Assembly (NCBI GenBank): GCA_029891385.1
Contig: CM057226.1
Location: 91,706,977-91,770,976 of the forward strand
Source: Erythroxylum novogranatense
Taxonomy: Eukaryota; Streptophyta; Magnoliopsida; Malpighiales; Erythroxylaceae
Length of the DNA: 64,000 nt
Reading direction: 5' to 3'
Shown here in pieces: positions 49,019-59,949 of this stretch. The first letter of the stretch is position 1, and every line of letters begins with the position of its first letter. The notes beneath the pieces are model-generated. The model made no database searches. It saw nothing but the letters and a program-made list of their open reading frames with translations, and had not been told where the DNA came from. A program made the translations under genes and the position numbers.

Positions 49019-49761
49019 CTACAAGTTATAAGATAAAAAACACTACAATAAAAACGACATACGGTAACAGGTGATAAGTGTTATTAAATACTAGCAGAAA
49101 TAGCTGCATGAAATCTTGTGATCGTAGTGCTGATTAATTTAAAAACTAAGAGTATTCTATAAATGAATATATTAATATTTAAAGGAAAGATGGAATTGTA
49201 GGATTGAAGTTAAAATTTTGTAAAAAGAAAAAGAAAAATATACTAATTGAATTATTGGAATGAATTAATACAATAACTAAGTTTAAATAAGAAATTGTAA
49301 ATTTTAAAATCCTTGAAATGTATAGTAAAGAATGAATAAAAATTAAATGGTTGAATGAATTAAAAGATCAATAGATGAAAATGTGAGCAAAAATTGTGAA
49401 ATTTATACGGTAGAAAAGATAAAATAATTTGATAAAGTTATAGGAAAAGTTCTAAATAAAAGTCTTATAATATTTTAGTACATAATTTAAAAAATAAACT
49501 TATAATTTGAAAAAATGTATATAAGTAATATGATATTTTATGATTGGTTAAATATTTGTAAATAAATATTGTTAATTTTAAAATTTGTGAGAAAATTGTT
49601 AATGTTGATAAATTGTTTGGGAGAAAATAAGAAAAAATCATAATATTTGAAATGACTTATCAAAATAAAATTTGTAAATGTATATAAGTCCCAGATGTTA
49701 TAATATTTTAGTACATAACTTAAAAAATAAAGTTATAATTTTAAAAAATGTATACAAAGAT
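49019..49761. other. AT-rich spacer
   Basis: Very AT-rich; a repeated phrase AATATTTTAGTACATAA with TTAAAAAATAAA occurs twice (about 49,468 and 49,707). No gene or clear element boundary. It may be decayed interior of the hAT element. Confidence 0.45.
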
Positions 49762-52700
49762 TGTAACATCTCATCCCCTTATTAAGGGTTAGTACCCAAA
49801 CTTTCGATATTTGTGAACTCAAAGAGAGGTTAAGGAAATGCATTTTCTTGCTCATGCATCATGCTAGCATATAAGCACATAGATACGAAATGCTTTAGCA
49901 TAAAAAGTGGTACATGCATTCATTGACAACTTCTGGGTATAATGGTATTAAATGTGATTTTATTGAAAATGAGGAGTAAAAGGAGTAGAAAGAGTGATCT
50001 TCGTATGAGTTATAATAAGGAAAGATTTAGAAACAAGATTGGTAGTTATCTGGAAAATATTCACTGAATATGCTTCAGTCATTTAGCCACAACGTTTTCT
50101 TTAGTAATCCAAACAAGACGATTCTTGATTTGGATTAAACTAGAGATATATGACTACATTTTGTGTGAAGACATCGAATTTCAATTCTGTGCCTAAGAGT
50201 CTCAAATATTGTCATGAAGTGAAGAATTGGGTGCAGTGTTGGTGTATGAATGAAAATTTTGTCTTCAGCTTTTAGGGGAAAATTTAGGATTCATAAAGAT
50301 GGATTTTGACAAAATTTCCTTCTGGAAAGTTGTAAATCTTTCTTTTATCTTTCCAATGGTATAAAGTTTGTAAAATTTGGACTCTGAGTCAAAAGTTATG
50401 CATCTTATAAGTGGAGATGTTCCAGACGCAAAAAGACAGATGCAGAAAAGCAGACGAAAGAAAAGTGAGATGATACAGACGTTATACGATAGAATTGGCC
50501 TTTGAGGTCTTTATAGAAGTTGTAGATCTTGAAGTATTCTTTTCAATGGTTCAAAAATGAAGTCAATTGGACATTTGTAGCAAAAGTTATAGCATTCGAC
50601 CTAAGATATGTACAGACGCAGAAAAACAGACGCAAAAAGACAGATGCAGAAAAGAAGACGAAAGAAAAGTGAGATGATACAGATGTTATACGATAGAATT
50701 GGCCTTTTAGGTCTTCATAGAAGTTATAGATCTTGAAGTCTTCGTTTCAATGGTTTAAAAACGAAGTCAATTGGACATCTGTAGCAAAAGTTATAGAATT
50801 CTCACTGAGATATGTACAGACGCAGAAAAACAAACGCAAAAAGACAGACACATAAAAGCAGACGAAAGAAAAGTGAGATGATACAGACGTTATACGATAG
50901 AATTGGCCTTTGAGGTCTTCATAGAAGTTGTAGATCTTGAAGTCTTATTTTCAATGGTTTAAAAACGAATTCAATTGGACATCTGTAGCAAAAGTTATAG
51001 CATTCGCACTGAGATATGTCTGAGCCTTGAGAAAAACATTTAAAAAGACACACGCAGAAAAGCAGACGAAAGAAAAATGAGATGATACGGAAGTTAGACG
51101 ATAGAATTGGCCTTTGAGGTCTTCATAGAAGTTGTAGATATTGAAGTCTTATTTTTAATGGTTCAAAAGCAAAGTCAATTGGACATCTGTAGCAAAAGTT
51201 ATAGCATTCTCACTGAGATATGTACAGACGCAGAAAAACAAACGCAAAAAGACAGACACATAAAAGCAGACGAAAGAAAAGTGAGATGATACAGACGTTA
51301 TACGATAGAATTGGCCTTTGAGGTTTTCATAGAAGTTGTAGATCTTGAAATCTTATTTTCAATGGTTCAAAAACGAAGTCAATTGGATAACTGTAGCAAA
51401 AGTTATAGCATTCGCCTTTGAGATATGTACATGAGCCTTGAAAAACAGACGCTTGAAAAGACACACGCAGTAAAAGCGTATTTAAAGAAAAGTGAGATGA
51501 TACGGAAGTTAGACGATAGAATTGGCCTTTGAGGTTTTCATAGAAGTTGTAGATATTGAAGTCTTCTTTTTAATGGTTCAAAATCAAAGTCAATTGGACA
51601 TCTGTAGCAAAAGTTATAGCATTCGCACTGAGATATGTACAGACTTGAAAAGGCAGACTTAAAAAGGCGCGCAGTAAAAGCGCACGAAAGAAAAGTGAGA
51701 TGATACAGAAGCTAGATGATAGAATTGGCTTTTGAGGTCTTCATAGAAGTTATATATCTTGAAGTCTTCTTTTCAATGGTTCAAAAACAAAGTCAATTAG
51801 ACATCTGTAGAAAAAGTTATAGCATTCGCACTGAGATATGTACAAACGCAAAAAAACAGACGCAAAAAGACAGACGCAGAAAAACAAACGAAAGAAAAGT
51901 GAGATGATACAGAAACTAGACGATAGAATTGACCTTTGAGGTCTTCATAGAAGTTGTAGATCTTGAAGTCTTCTTTTCAACGGTTCAAAAAAGAAGTCAA
52001 TTGGACATCTTTAGAAAAAGTTATAGTATTCGCACTGAGATATGTATAGACGCAGAAAAACAGACGCAAAAAGACAGACGCAGAAAAGCAGACGAAAGAA
52101 AAGTGAGATGATATAGACGTTATACAATAGAATTGGCCTTTGAGGTCTTCATAGAAGTTGTAGATCTTGAAGTCTTATTTTCAATGGTTTAAAAACGAAG
52201 TCAATTGGACATCTGTAGCAAAAGTTATAGCATTCACACTGAGATATGTACAGACGCAGAAAAGCAGACGCAAAAAGGCAGACGCAGAAAAGCACACGAA
52301 AGAAAAGTGAGATGATACAGAAGCTAGATGATAGAATTGACCTTTGAGGTCTTCATAGAAGTTGTAGATCTTGAAGTCTTCTTTTCAATGGTTCAAAAAA
52401 GAAGTCAATTGGACATCTGTAGAAAAAGTTATAGTATTCGCACTGAGATATGTATAGACGCAGAAAAACAGACGCAAAAAGACAGATGCAGAAAAGCAGA
52501 CGAAAGAAAAGTGAGATGATATAGACGTTATACGATAGAATTGGCCTTTGAGGTCTTCATAGAAGTTGTAGATCTTGAAGTCTTCTTTTCAATGGTTCAA
52601 AAAAGAAGTCAATTGGACATCTGTAGAAAAAGTTATAGTATTCGCACTGAGATATGTATAGACGCAGAAAAACAGACGCAAAAAGACAGACGCAGAAAAG

Positions 52701-54460
52701 CAGACGAAAGAAAAGTGAGATGATACAGAAGCTAGACGATAGAATTGGCCTTTGAGGTCTTCATAGAAGTTATATATCTTGAAGTCTTCTTTTCAATGGT
52801 TCAAAAACAAAGTCAATTGGACATCTGTAGAAAAAGTTATAGCATTCAAGACTGAGATATGTCGACGCAGAAAACAGCCTTAAAAAGACAGGACGCAGAA
52901 AAACAAACGAAAGAAAAGTGAGATGATATAGAATTTAGACGATAGAATTGGCCTTTGAGGTCTTCATAGTAGTTGTAGATCTTGAAGTCTTCTTTTCAAT
53001 GGTTCAAAAACAAAGTCAATTGGACATCTGTAGAAAAAGTTATAGCATTCGCACTGAGATATGTACTGACGCAGAAAAACAGACGCAAAAAGACAGACGC
53101 AGAAAAACAAACGAAAGAAAAGTGAGATGATATAGAATTTAGACGATAGAATTGGCCTTTGAGGTCTTCATAGTAGTTGTAGATCTTGAAGTCTTCTTTT
53201 CAATGGTTCAAAAAAGAAGTCAATTGGACATCTGTAGCAAAAGTTATAGCATTCGCACAGAGATATGTATAGACGCAGAAAAACAAACACAAAAAGGCAG
53301 ACGCAGAAAAGCAGACGAAAGAAAAGTGAGATGATACAGAAGCTAGACGATAGAATTGGCCTTTGAGGTCTTCATAGAAATTATATATCTTGAAGTCTTC
53401 TTTTCAATGGTTCAAAAATGAAGTCAATTGAAAATCTGTAGAAAAAGTTATAGCATTCGCACTGAGATATGTACAGACGCAAAAAAACAGACGCAAAAAG
53501 ACAGACGCAGAAAAACAAACGAAAGAAAAGTGAGATGATACAGAAGCTAGACGATAGAATTGGCCTTTGAGGTCTTTATAGAAGTTGTAGATCTTGAAGT
53601 CTTCTTTTCAATGATTTAAAAACGAAGTCAATTGGACATATGTAGCAAAAGTTATAGCATTCGCACTGAGATATGTACAGACGCAGAAAAATAGACGCAA
53701 AAAGACAGACGAAGAAAAGTAGACGAAAGAAAAGTGAGATGATACAGAAATTAGACGATAGAATTGGCCTTCGAGGTCTGCATGAAAGTTTTAGATCCAG
53801 AAGTCTTCTTTCTAATGGTCCAAAAACGAAACTAATCGAACTTCTGTAGCAAAAGTTATGGCATTCGTACTGGGATATGTATATTTCAGGTGAGGATATG
53901 AACATGTTGGATTGTTTTGGCCATAACTTCTTCTCTAGACTTCCAAATGACTTGATTCTTGAACCGGTGGATTTGTAAGAACTTTCTCTATATCTCCACC
54001 TAAAATCGAAGTTATATGAATTATATGGAGAGAGATTAAGTGAAAAGAGTGAGACGGTTACAGTGAGTGTGTTCTTAAAGGATATGAATTAGTGTTATCC
54101 CACTGAACATACTTCAGTGTTTTGATGATATATTGATTTGTAGAAATCAAAATGAGATGATTTCTAATTCGTCGAGAACTAGAGACATGGAGCTACAAAT
54201 GGTATGAAGAACTTGGAATTTGATTCAGTACTAGAATGTCTAAAATTCTTATGGAAGTTATGCATAATGTACTGTTAGGGACAAGAACAGTCCAAAATGT
54301 TTAAAGTGTAACTTCTGAATCATTGAACCAAATTGAATGCTTCAGTGACATTAGACCCATAAGACAATAGAGAAGAGTCTTCTAGAAGGTTAACTTAGGA
54401 AGAAAGTACTCTCTTATACATTATAAAATTAGAATTCTATAATCTATTGAAATAAATTAC
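49762..54460 (+). mobile_element. Possible LTR-type element carrying the 204 bp array (boundaries uncertain)
   Basis: The segment begins TGTAACATCTCATCCCC, like the TGTAACAYC start of many plant Ty3/gypsy LTRs. Phrases such as AAGTTGTAGATCTT and AAAAGTTATAGCATTC are of a type met in long plant LTRs. No coding domain, primer site or second LTR is visible, so a solo LTR or non-autonomous element is only an inference. The right end is arbitrary, set at the (TAA)n tract. Confidence 0.3.
50420..53890. repeat. Tandem array of 17 units of about 204 bp
   Basis: The phrase AGAATTGRCC recurs at about 50491, 50696, 50900, 51103, 51307, 51518, 51721, 51925, 52129, 52332, 52537, 52740, 52943, 53148, 53352, 53556 and 53760. 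Nearly all intervals are 203-205 bp; one is 211. Each unit has AAGTTGTAGATCTTGAAGTC, AGTCAATTGGACATCTGTAG, a short-period CAGACGCAGAAAA tract and AAAGTGAGATGATA. A diverged proto-unit lies just upstream (about 50,280-50,450) and a decayed one at the right end. The period is 68 codons and several units stay open for 60, but each ends in TGA. Confidence 0.96.
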
Positions 54461-54538
<78 letters not shown>

Positions 54539-54539
54539 T
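54461..54539. repeat. (TAA)n microsatellite, about 26 units
   Basis: An uninterrupted run of TAA/ATA trinucleotides. It is long and perfect, so likely variable among individuals. Confidence 0.95.
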
Positions 54540-57100
54540 TTTAATTTAGATCATAAAATAAGGAAAAATAAAATATTAATTTTAAAGTTTTGATTAATGT
54601 AGCATATTATTAATTTTAATATATTAACAATTTTGACATTACTATTGAAAATATATACAAATTTTCCTTGCACAAAATTAAATTATTTTTATAAAATAAC
54701 TTCTATAATATGTCCAATTTTAACAGTACTTAAAAATAACTAATTTATTAATTGTTTCCTAATGGAGATAATCTAATAGAGAATTAGTTTAATACTTATA
54801 ATCAATACGTCAAATATGACGTTAATTATTTTCTGATAGAATCACTATCATAAATATGCATTTAAAGCGTATAATTCACCTTATTATAATATTATAAGAT
54901 TGCTAAACAAAGTGATACAAAATAATACATTTATATACAAAAACGGAATTGTATCATGGGCTTAAAATTGATGATATATATATACGACTTTAAAAATAGT
55001 TAAATATATAAATATATATAATGAAATTTAAGTCAATCTATTAATTATAATGTAATTAATAAATTAATTATATAAAACTAAAATTAATTAAAATGACAAA
55101 TATATGAGCTAATTAGTCAAGAATACTGAATATTAATTAATCTATTAATTATATTAATTTTAGGTAAATTATAATTTATTATTTTATAATTAACAACTGT
55201 TAAATCAAAATTACCTAATTAGTTAATTAATTAATTAATTATATTTTAAAGAATATATTTTTAATTGGTGTTACATATATTATAATTAATACTACTTAGT
55301 AATATATGTATTTGTAATATATATATATATATAATAACAAAATAGTAATTACATAAATATATAAATTAATACTAATTAGTGTAATATATATTTGTTATTA
55401 TCCTATAGTTAAAAAATTAAAAAGTAATAATAATTATTAAATTATTTCATTTATAAAATATATATACATATATATAACATTATTAAAGTCACCACAAAAT
55501 AATATTTTACATAGTAACTATTAGAAATATAAAGATCTCCAAAAAAAAAAGAATTCTCCTCTCCATAAAAGAAACTGATCATTAAAACTCTATAGGTTGT
55601 AGAGATTGGCAATGAAAAGACAAAGGCTATATAAATATTAGGACCAAGCGGACATAAGATGGATTGCTCTTTGAATAATAACAAAAGAAAGTATTCGGCA
55701 ATACACGTTTGTACTATTATTCAAAAGATAACTCAAAATAAATAATCTATCAAAATGTAATGAAATAAGTATTGGTTGGGAGAAGAAATAAGTTATTTTA
55801 ATGCTCATTATTTTAATTGGTTATCATGTAAAAATAGTTATTAAATAATAAAAATTTTAAATATGAAAGAAAAATTTTATAAAGAAGATTTAAATATATT
55901 ATATTAAAAATATAAAAGATAGAATATAAAAAGAAAATAAGTTGACAATAAATAAATACTCCGCATGTTCCACCCGCAATCAACAAGGTGCCCATTCTAA
56001 TTTATGAATTGTTGTACTTATTAATGACATTTTGATACTTCACAAAGAATGTTATGAATACTGCAGGGTTGATGCAGGATTGAGCTCGAAGAGCAGGCAT
56101 CTGCAGACTGTTGGTACCTTGGATCTGCTTCGGAAATTTTTAAATTTATGAAATAGTCCTAAAATTTTAAGAATTGCAAAATAGTCCATATTGTTATATT
56201 ATACAACAGATCAGATATTTTACTAGTTCATTATTTACATCAATCATGCTTTCAAAAATCTTAATAATAAATAATAATGACAATTATTATGAAATAACAA
56301 TAATTTTAAATATTTTACATATAAATAATAACCACAATTAATATAAATAAAAACAATTATCATCATACAATTATAAAATTAAGAATAATACAAAGTATTT
56401 AAAATATTACAATAATACAAAATATTTTTAAATTTATAAAATTGTCTCTATTTTTTTAAAATTATAAAATAGTCCATTGTCATATTGTAGATTATTTAAT
56501 AATTATTAATAAATATAATTAATTTCAAAATATATAAATTTTAATTTAATAATTGAAAATATATAAAATAAATATTAGTTTATAAGTAATAATTTTAAAA
56601 TTATTATTTATAAACTAATTTATTAGTATTTATTAATAAATATTATATAAAATGTTAAAATAAATTTAAAAAATAATTTATTAGTAATAAAAATAAAATA
56701 ATTTATTGGTAATAAAACTAAAATAATTTACTTTAAAGTTTTATTTAATTTATAATTATTATTAGTAATAAAATATTTATTATTATTTTAAAAACTAAAA
56801 AAAAAAGGGGGGAAGGAGAGGTAGGAGAGAGGGAGGGAAAATTTAAAAAGTTTGAAAAATTTTGCAAAAAAACCCCTAATTTTTTAAAATTTTCAGATCG
56901 CCAAGATTTGACCTAAGATTTTGAATACCTAACGCTTGCACCAATTTGGCATCGCCGGAATTGGCTCTGCATCAAGGAATTCATCCGGTAGATTTTATGT
57001 CCGCTCCTGCACTGCTTTTAAGACGGAACTCATATCATTGCTTCACAGCCACTAACGTGAATTTTCTACAAATGCTTTTATGAATATTAGGAACTTCACA
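54540..57100. other. AT-rich region with a second hAT-linked repeat; no gene seen
   Basis: Long runs of TTAATTAATTA and TATATATA. The only structured pieces are the repeat at 56,146-56,420 and a purine-rich strand, AAAAAAGGGGGGAAGGAGAGG, from about 56,797. Small frames at 55,451-55,684 and 55,813-55,995 are of AT-rich chance composition. Confidence 0.6.
56146..56420. repeat. hAT-linked AT-rich repeat, copy 2
   Basis: Direct repeat of 47,957-48,243, about 8.2 kb away. The sequence left of it differs from copy 1, so it is a separate insertion or solo end and not part of one duplicated block. No transposase remnant accompanies this copy. Confidence 0.8.
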
Positions 57101-57119
57101 CCAGGAGAATTTAAGAAGA

Positions 57120-57400
57120 AAATGAGGTATGAACAAAGTGAGACAAACTTAAGACCGTCACATTTTGTCAAAAAATGTGGGAAAACCATATAGATTTGAC
57201 CTTATAGCAATATGTCAAGCTTTAAACTGTGAGACAAACTTGAGTTCCATTTTGTCAAAAATGAGGTAAAGCTACATAGAATGACCTTAGCGAGAATCTG
57301 AATCCAATGAAGCTTTAAAGTGTGAGCAGATCTTAAGAACAATCCACTTTTGCCAAAAAGCGAGGGAAAACCATATACAATGACCTTAAGAGTAATTGAA
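57120..57400. repeat. Tandem triplication of about 85 bp at the end of the NOMO-like fragment
   Basis: Three units share, in order, GTGAGACAAACTT or GTGAGCAGATCTT, a CATTTTGTCAAAAA-like stretch, AAACCATATA or AAGCTACATA, and GACCTTA. The third unit overlaps the end of the NOMO-like exon (ERASPDSITLKV), so pseudogene sequence has been amplified leftward. Confidence 0.7.
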
Positions 57401-59180
57401 TCCGGTGAAGCCCGCTCAATTAAGCTCCCCGCCATTCTTTTCAAGATTTTAATGGCATAGGTTGCCTTGGGAACAAGTCCTCTCACTGTCACTTCGGATG
57501 ATGAATCACCACTTGTCTCCTCATAGTACCCCTTGAATCGACCCGCTTCAATTGTAACACCTTCTTTGGTTGACTGCATAAAAGAGTGACCACACCTATT
57601 GATCAAGAATGGAAAAAAGACATTTGTGTCCCTTAAAAGAGATCAAATGAAGACATATATGCGATTGAAAATTTAATTTAGTCCGATATTGTACTCACAT
57701 AATAAAGATTTAACAATGTTGAAACATTAATGTAAACATAATTTCAAATCAAGTTCGTACCATAGGAAAGAAGAGTATATAACATAAAATGCGAAGATTT
57801 CCTTGTATCAATTAGCAATGAAAACATGAAATTAAATATTAAGGAAAAGGCCTATGTATGACCAGATGCAACACGGGTAGCACGGAAAGTAACTTCTACA
57901 GTAATCCCTGTAACCAAGTTCTATTGTCTCTGCTGAAGGTGAGAATGCGTACTCTACAAAGACAAAAGTAACCTTTGTATGAACTCACAACAATAGCCAT
58001 AGGTTTAGCATATAGCCCACACCTTTTCAAATTCCTTGTAGACTGCAAATTTTCAAATTAAAGAGGAAGACAAAGAAGAATATAAAGAGAAGGTCCATGA
58101 TGACTGATGAGATTAAACCGAAAATGCAATTGGATGCTCTACAGAGCGTTAACTAGAATATAAAATTGGCAGAAAGTTGCAATTATTTCAGCCTAATTGA
58201 AAATTGATTTGAAGTAACTCCAATTTCCATCAACACAAAGGTAAATACCATGAAATAGGGTTTGATCCTGTTTATGAGAATTCCGTAAATATTCCATTCC
58301 AATTGTGACGGAGATTAATCAAACATAGAAGTGAAGCAGAAAACAAGGTAATAGAGGCAAAAAGACAATCCAAAATGTCAACACATGAAACTCCCAATGA
58401 AATGGTCAAATATCGCCTTAATTGTCGGCCTTATCCAATCATAAATGTCTTTAAGTACAAAAAGACATGCCGTGGGCACAAATCCTACAAACCGATTAGG
58501 GAATCGATTGTCAACCAACTAGTTTAATTCCAAGGCTTTGTAAAACGTATTATCGGACCGTTGCTACATAATTACACTTGAATCTTTAGATCATTACCTT
58601 CAAAGAGAGGACACGGTAGAAAATTCCAGAAACAAGTTATCAAAGAAAATGTCCCACCAAAGACCGGATATTGAGTTATTTCTATATCCTCCATCACCAC
58701 TTAGTGAGAAGAGAACTGAAGGAATGGGTTTGTTAGCATCATCTTTTGAATATACGCGCATGTAAATTTGGCTCATGAGGAAAGAATGAGGACCAACACG
58801 TTTAAGATGATAGCCAGGCTGCATAAATAATAGGAAATCAAGAGCCTTATTAATGAAGACAGAGAGTTGATTAAAAATATATTTCAACATAAAGAAAAAA
58901 ATACATCCAATGCCATATTCCAAAAGGAACATTGGCAAATCAAAGTAAAACAAAGTATGTGATATCTAATGTGAAAACAAATACTCCCAAACCTTTGAAG
59001 CCTCTATAGTGTAACTTATATCATCATATAGAGGCCCTCCAACAAAATGACCATCCACTCCAAATGGTAGTCTCAAATCTTGTATGTCCTTTCGAGTGGA
59101 GTAATCTTGCTATCTTCCACAAAGAACGATCTTGATATAAACATCGAAATAGGAGGAGAGCCGATCCTTCTAAATACAAC
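57375..59180 (-). pseudogene. NOMO-like (nodal modulator) gene fragment, intron-bearing pseudogene
   Basis: NOMO is an ER membrane protein with many carbohydrate-binding-like/Ig-like repeats (BOS translocon complex in animals). The fragment runs on the minus strand. Exon A, about 59,180-58,993: EDSKITPLE, a stop, then GVDGHFVGGPLYDDISY and TIEASK. Exon B, 58,818-58,598: PGYHLKRVGPHSF, VYSKDDANKPIPSVLFSLSG and GYRNNSISG, then a frameshift before GIFYRVLSLK. Exon C, 57,573 to about 57,375: EGVTIEAGRFKGYYEE, VRGLVPKATY and IERASPDSI. Donor and acceptor sites persist, so it is a copied genomic segment, not a retrocopy. Matches come from memory of plant NOMO proteins. Confidence 0.8.
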
Positions 59181-59392
59181 CCCGTCTACCGTGAGAATGA
59201 GGGAAGTGAAGGTTGGCAACCATCGGGCCACCATGACCTAATTAAACAAAGAACAAGTTTTTAAACACAACAAATCACATAACAACACACAAATTAAAAT
59301 AACCATTGATACTACTGTTGAATATTGACTCAAATGAAAAGTAAGAAATCTTAGCTACTTTCGGTGATAAAAAATAGTGGCTCAACAATGGA

Positions 59393-59552
59393 GGCTTGGA
59401 GGCTTTCACACCCAATGGAGGTTTTCACACCCATTGGAGGCTTTCACACCCAATGGAAGCTTTCACACTCATTGGAGGCTTTCACACTCATTGGAAGCTT
59501 TCACACCCAATGGAGACTTTCACACCTTGGAGGCTTTCACACCCATGAAGAT
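59393..59552. repeat. U3 tandem repeats of about 24 bp in the LTR promoter
   Basis: Seven to eight units of TGGAGGCTTTCACACCCAAT with small changes (GGAAGC, CACTCATT); the unit before last is shortened. They end a few bases upstream of the TATA box, the position of enhancer repeats in U3 of copia elements such as Tnt1. A two-frame open reading stretch here is a by-product of the repeat. Confidence 0.92.
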
Positions 59553-59555
59553 CTC

Positions 59556-59563
59556 TATAAAAG
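59556..59563 (+). promoter_or_regulatory. LTR TATA box
   Basis: TATAAAAG directly after the U3 repeats. Transcription would be expected to start about 30 bases on, giving an R/U5 of about 285 bp. Confidence 0.7.
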
Positions 59564-59875
59564 GGAAACAAATAAAGGAGGAGAAGTAGAACAAGAAGAG
59601 AGCACATAAGGAGAGCTTAAGGTTTCGGGTGTGAGAAGAGAGTGTTGTTTAGTGAGAGAGAAAAATCTTTTGTTTCTCTTTTTTTGTGAGCTTGGTTTAT
59701 TTTGGATCTCTTGAAAAATTGAGTGACAAACACCATTGTATGCTCTTATTGATTATAGTGAAATACTCAGTCATCTCCAAACTGGACGTAGGCATTCTTA
59801 ACCAAAGATAAAAATCTTGGTATTCTTGTTCATTGTTTATTTTCACTCCGTATTTATTCACGCTTCCGCACAACA

Positions 59876-59889
59876 AGTGATATCGAGCT
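59876..59889 (+). promoter_or_regulatory. Decayed primer-binding site of the right-hand copia
   Basis: AGTGATATCGAGCT follows the LTR end. It matches AGTGGTATCAGAGCT (tRNA-Met type) with one substitution and one missing base, which would impair priming. Confidence 0.7.
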
Positions 59890-59949
59890 CCGTGTTTTCA
59901 CCGGGTATTGAAGAGTAAAAATATATGGAGCTCTGAAGACGGTGAGCAA

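Larger units (their letters stand above)
59316..59875 (+). repeat. 5' LTR of the right-hand copia (560 bp)
   Basis: Begins TGTTGAATATTGAC and ends CGCACAACA; the terminal five bases are perfect inverted repeats. It contains U3 tandem repeats (59,393-59,552) and a TATA box just downstream of them. Confidence 0.85.

Noticed and set aside
50420..53890. Array as CRISPR or as a chain of genes of 60 residues
   Set aside because: This is a plant nuclear locus. Units are 204 bp head-to-tail with no unique spacers, and each frame ends in the same TGA with no promoter or Kozak-like context.
59364..59609. Two overlapping frames in the right-hand LTR (GGFHTQWK-like repeats)
   Set aside because: They translate the 24 bp U3 repeats upstream of the TATA box, so would not be in the element's RNA.
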